Shown piece after piece: positions 53,114 through 61,202 of a stretch of 64,000 nt of DNA (its first letter is position 1; every line of letters starts with the position of its first letter). The notes under the pieces are model-generated. The model saw only the letters and a list, made by a program, of their open reading frames with translations, had not been told where the DNA came from and made no database searches. The DNA is from Chloroflexota bacterium (GTDB lineage Bacteria > Chloroflexota > Limnocylindria > QHBO01). Both the position numbers and the translations under genes were made by a program. The stretch covers positions 62,001 to 126,000 of the forward strand of contig JAILWI010000006.1 of NCBI GenBank assembly GCA_025699005.1, read 5' to 3'.

Positions 53114-54745
53114 ATGACCCATCCCCATACCGAGGTGGACGACCGGTTCGATCGGACCATCGACCGATGGTTCCGCGACCAGCTCGCCATGAAGCCGGAG
53201 ACGGCGACCTACCTCGGCATCCACGAGCATGACGGTGACCTGGGATCCGGCGGCCGTGATGCGATCGACGATGAGATTGCGTTCCATCGGCGTGCCATCG
53301 ACGAGCTGTCGGCCCTCGACCCGTCGGAGCTGAGCCCCGATCGTGCGCTCGATCGGGACCTCGCGCTGCACCAGGGCCGTCTCGCCGTCCACTGGCTGAC
53401 CGAGTACCGCCCATGGGCGGGGGCGTCCGGCGGGGCGGAGCACGTAGGCGAGGCCCTGTTCCCGCTCTTCACCCGCGACTTCGCGCCACTCGATGAGCGG
53501 CTCGAGCGCATCGCGGACCGTCTCGAGGCTGCACCCCGCTACCTTGGTGAGGTCCGGGATCGCGTCACGAACCCGATCCGCCTGTGGACGGAGATCGACA
53601 TCGAGTCGACCGAGCACCTGCCAGGTTTCCTCGACACGATCCTCAGCGCGGCCAGGTCGGAAGCGGCCGATGAACGCGTCGTTGAACGCCTCGAGCGAGC
53701 GATGGAAGCCACGAATGCCGCACTCGAGGATCAGCTGACGTGGCTGCGGAGCGATGTCCTTCCGCGCGCCGACGGGGACTGGAAGGCCGGTCCCGAGGTG
53801 TTCGAGGAGATGGTCCGCCTTCGCGAGCTCGAGGCCGACGGCGACGAGATCCTCAGCGTCGGCGAGGAGCTGCTCGTCAAGGAACGGGCGGCGCGCGATG
53901 CGCTGGCCTCCGAGATCGATCCGTCGGCGACCCTCGAGGAGGTCGCCGACATCGTGAAGGACGATCACGCGCCGACGTTCGCCGAGGCCCTCGGCGAGTA
54001 CCGCGAATGGATGTCGAAGGCACGTGAGTTCGTCGTCACGAACGGGATCGCGACTCCGCCGGAGGAAGATCACCTCAACGTCATCGAGACGCCGTCGTTC
54101 CTCCGACATATCACGCCATTCGCTGCCTACTACGACCCGGCCCGGTTCGACGAGACGCCGGTCGGTACCTACATCGTCACGCCGCCGTCATCGCCGGAGA
54201 TGATGCGGGAGCACAACCGCGCCTCGATCAGCAACACCTCGGTCCACGAGGCGTACCCCGGGCATCATCTCCAGCTCAGTGCCGCGATCACGAATCCGAG
54301 CCTGGTCCGGCTCTTCTCGGGCGCACCGGAGTTCACCGAGGGCTGGGCGTTTTACTGCGAGCGGATGATGAAGGAGGCGGGCTTCGACGACAGCCCGAAG
54401 GCCTGGTACATCGTCCACACCGACGCCATCTGGCGCGCCACGCGGATCATCCTGGACGTCCAGCTTCACCGCGGGGTCATCGGCTTCGACGAGGCGGTCG
54501 AGCGTCTCGTGGCCGAGACCGGCTTCGAGCGGCCGGCCGCCGTGGCCGAGGTGAAGCGCTACACGGGCTCCCCGACCTACCAGCTGTCGTACCTGTTCGG
54601 CCGCCACATGATCGAGAAGCTCAAGTCCGAGATCCAGGCGCGCGATGGGGCGAGCTTCGACCTGCGACGGTTCCACGACACGCTCATCTACGGCGGCACC
54701 ATGCCGGTGAGCTACGCCCGCCGCCTGTTCGAGCGGGCCGCCTGA
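53114..54745 (+). CDS. DUF885 family protein (putative zinc peptidase)
   Basis: 543 residues, no signal peptide. C-terminal hallmark HEAYPGHHLQ (HExxxGHH, probable metal and catalytic residues) and FTEGWAFYCERMM place it in DUF885, related to thermostable carboxypeptidase-like M32/M3 folds. Probably a cytosolic peptidase. ATG at 53114 follows GAGG by 12 nt; a TTG at 53096 would add six residues. The cyclophilin gene overlaps its stop by 1 nt (TGATG). Confidence 0.9.
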   Translation: MTHPHTEVDDRFDRTIDRWFRDQLAMKPETATYLGIHEHDGDLGSGGRDAIDDEIAFHRRAIDELSALDPSELSPDRALDRDLALHQGRLAVHWLTEYRPWAGASGGAEHVGEALFPLFTRDFAPLDERLERIADRLEAAPRYLGEVRDRVTNPIRLWTEIDIESTEHLPGFLDTILSAARSEAADERVVERLERAMEATNAALEDQLTWLRSDVLPRADGDWKAGPEVFEEMVRLRELEADGDEILSVGEELLVKERAARDALASEIDPSATLEEVADIVKDDHAPTFAEALGEYREWMSKAREFVVTNGIATPPEEDHLNVIETPSFLRHITPFAAYYDPARFDETPVGTYIVTPPSSPEMMREHNRASISNTSVHEAYPGHHLQLSAAITNPSLVRLFSGAPEFTEGWAFYCERMMKEAGFDDSPKAWYIVHTDAIWRATRIILDVQLHRGVIGFDEAVERLVAETGFERPAAVAEVKRYTGSPTYQLSYLFGRHMIEKLKSEIQARDGASFDLRRFHDTLIYGGTMPVSYARRLFERAA

Positions 54746-55425
54746 TGCGCGCATTCGGATCGCGCCTGGCCTTGTTTCTGGGAGGTGCCGTGATCCTCGC
54801 GGCGTGCGATGGCGATCCCACCCCGTCGCCGGCCCCGGCTTGTCCCACGCAGGCCCCGACCGAGGTCGCCGCCCAGGCCATCCTCGCCGATGCCGCCCTT
54901 GCCACCGTTCGTGTCACGGGCGCCGTCGAGGGCGAGTTCGCGTTCGAGCTCTACGGTGACCGCGCGCCGATCGCGACGGCGAACTTCGTGTCCCTCGCCC
55001 GGTGCGGGTTCTACGACGGGATCGCGTTCCATCGCGTCATCAGCGGCTTCGTGATCCAGGCCGGGGACCCGAACACGAAGGGCCGGGACGGCGACTTTCC
55101 GGGGATCGGCCGCGGCGGCGCGGGCTACGCATACGAGATCGAGCCGCCGGCCGATGACCTGGGCTATGACCAGTACTCGGTCGCCATGGCCAACGACACG
55201 CGGACGAACGACAGCCAGTTCTTCGTGTCGCTCGTCGACCTCAACCAAGGACTCCAGCGGCTCTACACGATCTTCGGTCAGGTCGTGACGGGAGCCGATG
55301 TGGTGGATGCGATCGGCGCCGTGCCGGTCAACGATCCGCGCGTCGGCATTCCGGCCACCCCCGTCCGGATCGAGAGCATCGAGATCTCGTCCGATGGGGG
55401 TCCGCAGGCGTCGCCGGAGGGCTGA
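54745..55425 (+). CDS. Cyclophilin-type peptidyl-prolyl isomerase lipoprotein
   Basis: 226 residues. Lipoprotein signal with lipobox LAAC, then a short linker and a bacterial cyclophilin domain: FHRVISGFVIQAGDP with catalytic Arg in HRVI, SVAMANDTRTNDSQFFV, and LYTIFGQVVTGADVVDAI. It folds exported proteins at the outer face of the membrane. Coupled to the DUF885 gene by a 1-nt overlap. Confidence 0.93.
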   Translation: MRAFGSRLALFLGGAVILAACDGDPTPSPAPACPTQAPTEVAAQAILADAALATVRVTGAVEGEFAFELYGDRAPIATANFVSLARCGFYDGIAFHRVISGFVIQAGDPNTKGRDGDFPGIGRGGAGYAYEIEPPADDLGYDQYSVAMANDTRTNDSQFFVSLVDLNQGLQRLYTIFGQVVTGADVVDAIGAVPVNDPRVGIPATPVRIESIEISSDGGPQASPEG

Positions 55426-55449
55426 AACGGCCGCTCATCAGCCAGGGGA

Positions 55450-55670
55450 GACGCTTTGCTTTGTAAAGGAATCTCAACCTCTACAAGCCTTGTCTAAAGA
55501 GAACAGGCGATCTATCCTGTGGATGCTGTTCGCACAGCGATTCACTACTGGTCGCAAGGCCATGGGTAGGTTAGGGTTAGGGTAGTACGGGAAACCGTGC
55601 GTGAAAGATGCCCTTGCGATTAGCGAATCCGGCAGCAATGAAGGCCCCCGCTTCGGCGGGGGCCTTCGAC
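55450..55670 (+). other. Low-GC, hairpin-rich intergenic region; candidate non-coding RNA
   Basis: The gap 55426-55759 has no gene. From 55441 to 55620 GC is about 52% against roughly 70% around it. Small hairpins are visible: ACAGG/CCTGT at 55503-55520, GCTGT-TCGC-ACAGC at 55525-55538, and GTACGG-GAAA-CCGTGC at 55585-55600 with a GNRA loop. A strong hairpin ends the region. It does not match tmRNA, RNase P RNA or SRP RNA by eye. Telomere-like TTAGGG units at 55571-55582 lie inside. Confidence 0.35.
55641..55666 (+). terminator. Strong terminator-like hairpin
   Basis: AAGGCCCCCGC and GCGGGGGCCTT form a perfect 11-bp stem closed by a UUCG tetraloop. There is no U tract afterwards, but this stem is of the kind that terminates transcripts in high-GC genomes. 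It follows the low-GC region and precedes tRNA-Arg. Confidence 0.7.
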
Positions 55671-55759
55671 TATGCCGTGCGTGCCCGCCGCCTCCATGGC
55701 ACCGTCCCACCACCGGTGTACCATGCCCTCGGCCCTCCACGGGCCATCCCCTTGACCGC

Positions 55760-55835
55760 GCGCCGGTAGCTCAGTGGATAGAGCGTCGGCCTCCGGAGCC
55801 GAAGGTCGCAGGTTCGAATCCTGTCCGGCGCGCCA
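55760..55835 (+). tRNA. tRNA-Arg (CCG), CCA encoded
   Basis: Acceptor stem GCGCCGG/CCGGCGC, D-arm TAGCTCAGTGGATAGAGC, anticodon stem TCGGC/GCCGA with loop CTCCGGA (anticodon CCG), variable loop AGGTC, T-arm with GGTTCGAATCC, discriminator G, encoded CCA at 55833-55835. Confidence 0.96.
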
Positions 55836-55937
55836 GCATTCCGGAACCGTCGCCGTTTGTGGCCGATCCAGTTCGTCGCCGGTGAGTCTCCATCCGTCGA
55901 GCCGTCTGATCATCGACGACTTCCCGCACCGGAGCCG

Positions 55938-56549
55938 ATGACGATGAAGCTGACCGCCACGATGATGCTGAGCCTGGACGGTGTGTACCAGGGACCTGGT
56001 GCTCCCGACGAGGATCGCAGCAACGGGTTCGACCGTGGCGGATGGGTGGCGGCCTATGCCAACGAGGAGGTCTGGCGCTTCATCGTCTCGGTGTTCGAGC
56101 GCGCCGATGCGCTGTTGCTCGGACGCCGGACGTGGGAGATCTGGGCAGGGTACTGGCCGCATCACGACGCCGGCGATCCGGTTTCCCACGGCATCAACAT
56201 CCTGCCCAAGTACGTGCCGTCCACGACGCTGTCCGACCCGGAGTGGGAGAACACCCACGTCATCGGTGGCGACCTCGAGACGGCGGTACGCGAACTGAAG
56301 GCGAAGCCCGGTCGCGAGCTCCAGCTCCACGGCAGCGGCCAGCTGCTGCGCTCCCTGCTCGAGCTCGACCTCGTCGACGAGCTCAACGTGGAGCTCTACC
56401 CGGTCGTGATCGGCGACGGACTGCGCCTGTTCCCGGAGCGCGGGCCGTCCCACGACCTGCGGCTCGTCGAGTCGCGGTCGACGCCCTCGGGCGTGATTCT
56501 TCAGACCTATCGACTCGCCGGGAGCCCCACGTTCGGATCCGTCGGCTGA
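55938..56549 (+). CDS. Dihydrofolate reductase/RibD C-terminal-like protein
   Basis: 203 residues. The RibD_C fold: LTATMMLSLDGVYQGPG at the N-terminus, DALLLGRRTWEIWAGYW, an ELQLHGSGQLLRSLLELDLVDE segment and the closing FPERGPSHDLRLVES. Standalone members reduce unknown substrates with NAD(P)H. GGAG lies 4-7 nt before the ATG. Starts about 100 bp after tRNA-Arg. Confidence 0.9.
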   Translation: MTMKLTATMMLSLDGVYQGPGAPDEDRSNGFDRGGWVAAYANEEVWRFIVSVFERADALLLGRRTWEIWAGYWPHHDAGDPVSHGINILPKYVPSTTLSDPEWENTHVIGGDLETAVRELKAKPGRELQLHGSGQLLRSLLELDLVDELNVELYPVVIGDGLRLFPERGPSHDLRLVESRSTPSGVILQTYRLAGSPTFGSVG

Positions 56550-56611
56550 GTGTTCGCGCTGACAGGCTTCGGCCGCGTACCGGCAGTCACCCGTTGGGGC
56601 ATGATCGGCGG

Positions 56612-57640
56612 ATGCAGGAGATCGGCCGAAACGTCGGGCTCGTCCGCCGGGACCGCCTGGCCCGCGAGGCGGAGGAGGCGGCGCTCAGCCCATCGGCCAC
56701 CCGGAGCACCGCGAGCCGCGGCCGGGAGCGAGATGAGGAGCCTGACGAGTACCGCACCGCATTCGAGCGTGATCGCGATCGGATCATCCACTCCAAGGCG
56801 TTCCGCCGGCTGAAGCACAAGACACAGGTCTTCCTCAACCCCGAGGGCGACCACTTCGTCACCCGGCTGACCCACACGATGCAGGTGACGCAGGTCGCTC
56901 GTTCCCTGGCCGCGGCGCTGAGCCTCAACGAGCCGCTCGCGGAGGCGATCGCGCTCGGCCACGATGTCGGACACTCACCCTTCGGGCACACGGGGGAGGA
57001 GGCGCTGAGCCCGTACTTCGCGCCGGCCGAATGGCATCACGCCGCGCAGAGCGTTCGCATCTTCGAGGTGCTCGAGGACCTCAACCTCACCTGGGAGGTG
57101 CGCGATGGCATCCGCGCGCACTCCTGGAAGATCGATCCACCGCCGATCACGCCCGAGGCCTTCTGCGTGCGGTTCGCCGATCGAATCGCCTACCTGGCGC
57201 ACGACGCGCTGGATGCGCTGCGGGCGGGCGTGCTGGAGGAGGCGGAGTTCCCGACGGCCGTGCGCGACCGCTTCGGCGAGCCGGGCCGGGCGTGGGTCGG
57301 CTCCATGATCGGAGCGGTCGTGGACGAGTCGCTGCGGACCGGCGCCGTGCGGATGGACGGCCCGACACTGGCGGTCATGAACGAGCTGCGCGACTTCATG
57401 TTCGCGCGCGTCTATCAGGCGGAGGAACAGCTCCGGCAGCAGCGCCGGGCCATCGGCGTCATCCGGGACCTCATGGACTGGCACCTCGACCACCCCGATG
57501 AGATCCCGATCACGTACCGGCAGGTCGACGCGTCACCCCAGACGCAGGCGGCCGACTACATCGCCGGCATGACCGATCGCTTCGCGCTCGCCACCCACGA
57601 TCGCCTGTTTCCCGTGGCGCCCGAGGATGGCGGCCGCTAG
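56612..57640 (+). CDS. dgt: Deoxyguanosinetriphosphate triphosphohydrolase-like HD protein
   Basis: 342 residues. HD-domain metal residues in TRLTHTMQVTQVARSLA (His), GHDVGHSPFGHTGEEAL (HD and following His) and the later DRIAYLAHDALDAL (Asp). An N-terminal DRDRIIHSKAFRRLKHKTQVF is characteristic of the dGTPase family, which cuts dNTPs to nucleoside plus triphosphate and balances dNTP pools. CATGAT lies 6 nt before the ATG. Stop overlaps the convergent gene in CTAG. Confidence 0.93.
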   Translation: MQEIGRNVGLVRRDRLAREAEEAALSPSATRSTASRGRERDEEPDEYRTAFERDRDRIIHSKAFRRLKHKTQVFLNPEGDHFVTRLTHTMQVTQVARSLAAALSLNEPLAEAIALGHDVGHSPFGHTGEEALSPYFAPAEWHHAAQSVRIFEVLEDLNLTWEVRDGIRAHSWKIDPPPITPEAFCVRFADRIAYLAHDALDALRAGVLEEAEFPTAVRDRFGEPGRAWVGSMIGAVVDESLRTGAVRMDGPTLAVMNELRDFMFARVYQAEEQLRQQRRAIGVIRDLMDWHLDHPDEIPITYRQVDASPQTQAADYIAGMTDRFALATHDRLFPVAPEDGGR

Positions 57641-58551
57641 AAGAAGACGCGGAGCGCCTTCGGCCGCACCTCGAACGTCACCGGGGTCACGCCGATGCTG
57701 ACGCCATCGGCATGCGCCGGGAGTGCCTGTCGGGTTCCCTCGATCGTGACCCGGGTCGCCTGGTACTGGCGGATCCGTGGCTCGCGGCGCTGCTTGCGCC
57801 GCGCGATGGAGAGGAAGTGACGAACGACATCGAGCCGCGTCATGCCGTGGAAGACGGAGACGTTGAACTGGCCGTCGGTCGGATCGGCATTCGAGACCGC
57901 GAACCCCATGCCGTGGTACGGGCCGTTGCTGACGGTGACCGCCGGGCCGCCGGTACGGTACGCGGTGCCGTCCAGGATGACTCGCATCGGCGTCTTGCGG
58001 ACGCGCATCGCTCGGATGAGCGACCGGGCGGCTCGCAGCCAGCCACGACGCTCGGCGACCTCGACCGCCAGGAAGCCGATGGCGTCGATCCCCACGCCGG
58101 CGGCCTCGAAGAAGGGGCGTCCCTCGCCCTCGCGCTGCACGACCCATCCCGCGTCCACCTGGCGCGAACGTCCGGCGCCGATGACGTCGAGCGCCGCGTC
58201 GAGCGTGACCGGGATGCCGAAACCGCGCGCCATGTTGTTGAAGCTGCCCATGGCCAGGATGCCCAGCGTGGCCTCGTCCTGCTCCAGCATCGCGGCGGCG
58301 ACGCCCGACACGGTCCCATCGCCCCCCGCGACCGCGACGTCGCATCCCTCCGCCGCCGCCGCGCGGGCCAGCTCGGGCGCGTCGTCCGACTCCTCCAGGA
58401 CGTGGAGCCGCACGTCGACGCCCCGGGCCGTGAGAGCGTCACGGAGCGCCTCCGGCGTGAGGCGCTCGGGATCCTCGTGAAGGTCGGGTCCGGATCCCGG
58501 CTTGCCCCCGGCGGCCGGGTTGACGAGCAGGAAGAGCGGTCGTCGGGTCAA
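57637..58551 (-). CDS. Diacylglycerol/sphingosine-type lipid kinase
   Basis: 304 residues. N-terminal LFLLVNPAAGGK, ATP-binding GGDGTVSGVAAAML, LGILAMGSFNNMARGFGIP, and a C-terminal beta-rich lid. Family phosphorylates diacylglycerol or similar lipid alcohols. TTG start overlaps the upstream gene stop by 4 nt (TTGA). A much longer frame to 58872 is antisense-like and rejected. Confidence 0.92.
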   Translation of the reverse strand: MTRRPLFLLVNPAAGGKPGSGPDLHEDPERLTPEALRDALTARGVDVRLHVLEESDDAPELARAAAAEGCDVAVAGGDGTVSGVAAAMLEQDEATLGILAMGSFNNMARGFGIPVTLDAALDVIGAGRSRQVDAGWVVQREGEGRPFFEAAGVGIDAIGFLAVEVAERRGWLRAARSLIRAMRVRKTPMRVILDGTAYRTGGPAVTVSNGPYHGMGFAVSNADPTDGQFNVSVFHGMTRLDVVRHFLSIARRKQRREPRIRQYQATRVTIEGTRQALPAHADGVSIGVTPVTFEVRPKALRVFF

Positions 58552-58892
58552 TCGATGCCTCGCTGGTATGCCTGATAGGTGCCGTCCCCGCAGGCGAGGA
58601 CGATGCGCTGCGGCAGCCGGGCGCCGCTCGCCGCGGGTGCGAAGCCGGGTTCCACGTAGACGTCCCAGCTCGCCAGTCCGAACGAAGTGCTGCCGGCCGC
58701 CTCGAGCGGTTCGGTGATGCCATCGAGCGACGGGGCGGCCGCCGGCGAGCCGACCGGCTCGAACGGAGCTGGCTCGTACGGAAGTCCGCCCGGACACTCG
58801 GCCGGTGCACCCGCACGAAGGATGCCGAACACGCCGATGGCGACGAAGACGACGGCCGCCAGCAGGCCGCATCCGATGCCGCGCGCGTTCAT
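58548..58892 (-). CDS. Small exported hypothetical protein
   Basis: 114 residues. One N-terminal hydrophobic segment (CGLLAAVVFVAIGVFGILRAG) serves as signal or anchor. The rest is Pro/Ala-rich then a compact domain with Cys in PAECPGG and LACGDG, possibly a disulfide. Function unknown. Overlaps both neighbours by 4 nt, between acylphosphatase and lipid kinase. Confidence 0.75.
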   Translation of the reverse strand: MNARGIGCGLLAAVVFVAIGVFGILRAGAPAECPGGLPYEPAPFEPVGSPAAAPSLDGITEPLEAAGSTSFGLASWDVYVEPGFAPAASGARLPQRIVLACGDGTYQAYQRGID

Positions 58893-59173
58893 GGCTTCAC
58901 GATCCCGAAGCCGTCGAAGACGCCGCTCGCCGTGCCGCGGCTCACCTCAACCGAGTCGACGCGGGCACCGGACGGGCCGGCGCCGATGAGCCGCTCGAGC
59001 TCGTCGAGCGCGTCGGCCTCCCCCTCCGCAAGGAGCTCGACCGTGCGCTCGTCATCGGCGTTCATGACCCAGCCCGAGAGGTCGAGCCGCTGCGCCTCGC
59101 GTCGCACCCACCATCGGAACCCGACCCCCTGGACCTGGCCATGGATCCGGGCCGTGAGCCGTTCTGCGCTCAC
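58889..59173 (-). CDS. acyP: Acylphosphatase
   Basis: 94 residues, normal family length. Catalytic Arg in GQVQGVGFRWWVRREA and Asn in LSGWVMNADDERTVELLAEG. Hydrolyses acyl phosphates. GTG start overlaps the holB stop by 4 nt. Confidence 0.95.
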   Translation of the reverse strand: MSAERLTARIHGQVQGVGFRWWVRREAQRLDLSGWVMNADDERTVELLAEGEADALDELERLIGAGPSGARVDSVEVSRGTASGVFDGFGIVKP

Positions 59174-60276
59174 CGGCGCTCGTCGGGAGTGAGGAACGGC
59201 CAGTCGAGCATCGCGGCCTCGAGGGCCAGGCGCGGGGCCGCGTTCTCGCGCAGGCCGGCATGCACCTGTTCGAGGCGTCGCGCGGCGCGCAGCAGTGCCT
59301 CGAGGCCCGCGCGTCGGGCGATCTCCTCCATGCCGGGGACGAGCTCCCGTGCGGGTGCCAGCTCACTCCGCCCTGCCGCGGCCACGACGAGATCTCGGGT
59401 GAGCGCGAGCCACACCTCGACGATCATCGTGGCCGCCCGGCGCTGCGCCGATGCCGGCGTGCGGACCTCTTCGTCCATGACGTCCGCGACCGGTCGGGCG
59501 GCGCGCGCCGTCTCATCGAGCAGGTCCCGGACCGAACCGAAGCGGTCGGCGCGGTTCCGCTCGATGAGCGAGAGGAGCTCGGATTGCACGCGACGCCGCC
59601 ATGTCAGCAGCTCGTGGTCCTCGGCGTAGGCAGCGGCCGTGCCCGCCATGCCGTCCGCGATCCGAGCCAGCGCATCGGCCTGGTCCTGCGGCAGCCGGCG
59701 CTCGTTCATGAGATGCGCGACGAGCTCGGACAACGGCACCGCGCCGATGCGCAGCGGCTGGCATCGGGAGCGGATCGTCGGCAAGAGGTTGCTCGGCTCA
59801 TCGGCCACGAGGATGAAGGTGTGGCGGTCGGTCGGCTCCTCCAGCACCTTCAGCAGGGCGTTCTGGATCTGCTCGCTCGCCTGATCGGCCTGCTCGATGA
59901 GCACGATGCGCCGATCGGCGGTGACCGGCGCGCCCGCGGCGGCAAGCAGCCAGCGCCGGGCGGCGGCCACGATGCTCTCGCCCGACGAGCGATCCTCGCG
60001 CCATGCCTCGGGCGACCCGATGACGAGATCGGGGTGCGACCTGGCGCGGGCGTCACGACATCCTCGACAGGCGTTGCACGGCCGATCTGCGGTGATGCTG
60101 GCGTCGCAGAAGTGCAGGGCCAGGAGGTCATCCACGAAGGCAGCCTTGCCGGATCCGGCCGGCCCGTGGACCAGCAGGGACGCTCGGCCACCTCGTTCGA
60201 GTGAGCGGATCGCGAGGCGTCGCGCCGTGGGCTGGCCGAGGCTGAGGAAGCCGGCCGGGGTCGCCGTGTCGATCAC
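59170..60276 (-). CDS. holB: DNA polymerase III subunit delta'
   Basis: 368 residues, AAA+ clamp-loader subunit. Walker A GPAGSGKAAF, zinc Cys cluster (FCDAS...CNACRGC), QNALLKVLEEPTDRHTFILV and LLPTIRSRCQ typical of delta'. Part of the clamp loader that opens the sliding clamp. GTG start at 60276 supported by TATACT 6 nt upstream (leaderless); heads a four-gene overlapping operon with acyP, a small exported protein and the lipid kinase. Confidence 0.93.
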   Translation of the reverse strand: MIDTATPAGFLSLGQPTARRLAIRSLERGGRASLLVHGPAGSGKAAFVDDLLALHFCDASITADRPCNACRGCRDARARSHPDLVIGSPEAWREDRSSGESIVAAARRWLLAAAGAPVTADRRIVLIEQADQASEQIQNALLKVLEEPTDRHTFILVADEPSNLLPTIRSRCQPLRIGAVPLSELVAHLMNERRLPQDQADALARIADGMAGTAAAYAEDHELLTWRRRVQSELLSLIERNRADRFGSVRDLLDETARAARPVADVMDEEVRTPASAQRRAATMIVEVWLALTRDLVVAAAGRSELAPARELVPGMEEIARRAGLEALLRAARRLEQVHAGLRENAAPRLALEAAMLDWPFLTPDERR

Positions 60277-60282
60277 GAGCGG

Positions 60283-60288
60283 AGTATA
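60283..60288 (-). promoter_or_regulatory. -10 box of holB
   Basis: TATACT on the minus strand, 6 nt before the GTG at 60276; implies a leaderless GTG start. Confidence 0.55.
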
Positions 60289-60380
60289 GGTCGGGACGGG
60301 AGGGGGCCTCGCGGTGGTCCCGGGAGCCACCCGGTGGCATACTTCATGCACCCTACGCGGCCGCACAACAGGAGGAACTC

Positions 60381-61130
60381 ATGCCGACACGCCCGGCAGC
60401 AACGGCCGACGAGATTTCCGATTCGATCCGTCAGCTCATCGATCGCGTCTCCGACGCGAAGGTCACCCAGGAAATGGCACGCCGCGGTCAGTCCGTCGCC
60501 GGCATTCTCGCCGAGCGCGGCGCCGAGGTCGGCGATCGCGCGTTCGAGGCGTGGCGCGACTCCGAATCGCTCCGCCATGACGCGGCCAAGACGGTCAGCC
60601 GCGCCGGTGCCGACGCAGTCAAGTGGTCGGATCGCACGTGGCGCTCGTCGCTGCGTCCGCTGGTCCGGGATCTCTGGAAGCGCCGAACCGTGGCGATGGG
60701 CGCCGCGGGTGCCGCCGTCCCCGTCGGTCGCGAGCTGGTGGACACCGCTCGTGAGCGTCTGGGCCTGCGAGAGCGGAACGAGCGCCGCCACTGGGGCGCG
60801 TTCTTCGTCGGGCTTCTGCTGGGCGCCATCGGCGGTGCCGTCGTGGCGATGCTGACGACTCCCAAGCGCGGCAGTGAGATCCGCCGCGAGCTCGGAGCGC
60901 GCGCCGACGAAGTCCGCGAGGAGATCACCACCCGAGCCCGCGACGCGGAGTGGGTGCCGATGTTCCAGCGCGAGGATCACGCCAATGGCGGTGGCACGAC
61001 GGCGGATGTGAACGGCAGCATCAGCGAAGCCGCGGCTGAAGCGGGCGATCGGGCCGACCAGGCCGCCGATGAGACCGCCGAGGCGATCAACGAAGCCTAC
61101 GACTCGGTGGACCGCGAAACGAGCGGGTAA
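60381..61130 (+). CDS. YtxH-like membrane protein
   Basis: 249 residues. A helical, charged N-terminal region (about 130 residues), one hydrophobic hairpin or helix GAFFVGLLLGAIGGAVVAMLTTPKRGSEIRREL that matches the YtxH motif, then an acidic Ala/Glu-rich tail. YtxH-type proteins are stress-associated with unclear function. GGAGGA lies 6 nt before the ATG. No partner is adjacent. Confidence 0.85.
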   Translation: MPTRPAATADEISDSIRQLIDRVSDAKVTQEMARRGQSVAGILAERGAEVGDRAFEAWRDSESLRHDAAKTVSRAGADAVKWSDRTWRSSLRPLVRDLWKRRTVAMGAAGAAVPVGRELVDTARERLGLRERNERRHWGAFFVGLLLGAIGGAVVAMLTTPKRGSEIRRELGARADEVREEITTRARDAEWVPMFQREDHANGGGTTADVNGSISEAAAEAGDRADQAADETAEAINEAYDSVDRETSG

Positions 61131-61149
61131 CCGCCGGAGGGCGTGAACG

Positions 61150-61175
61150 AGGGCCGGCCCGATCGGGCCGGCCCT
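61150..61175. terminator. Bidirectional terminator between convergent genes
   Basis: AGGGCCGGCCC and GGGCCGGCCCT form a perfect 11-bp stem with loop GATC, 20 nt after the YtxH gene stop and 28 nt from the stop of the convergent NYN gene, so it can serve both. Confidence 0.75.
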
Positions 61176-61202
61176 TCGTGTTGCCGTCGGAGTCCCGCCG
61201 GA

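Noticed and set aside
55836-55937. Attachment-site or integrative-element scar after tRNA-Arg
   Set aside because: No integrase, no repeated tRNA 3' end and the following gene has normal composition.
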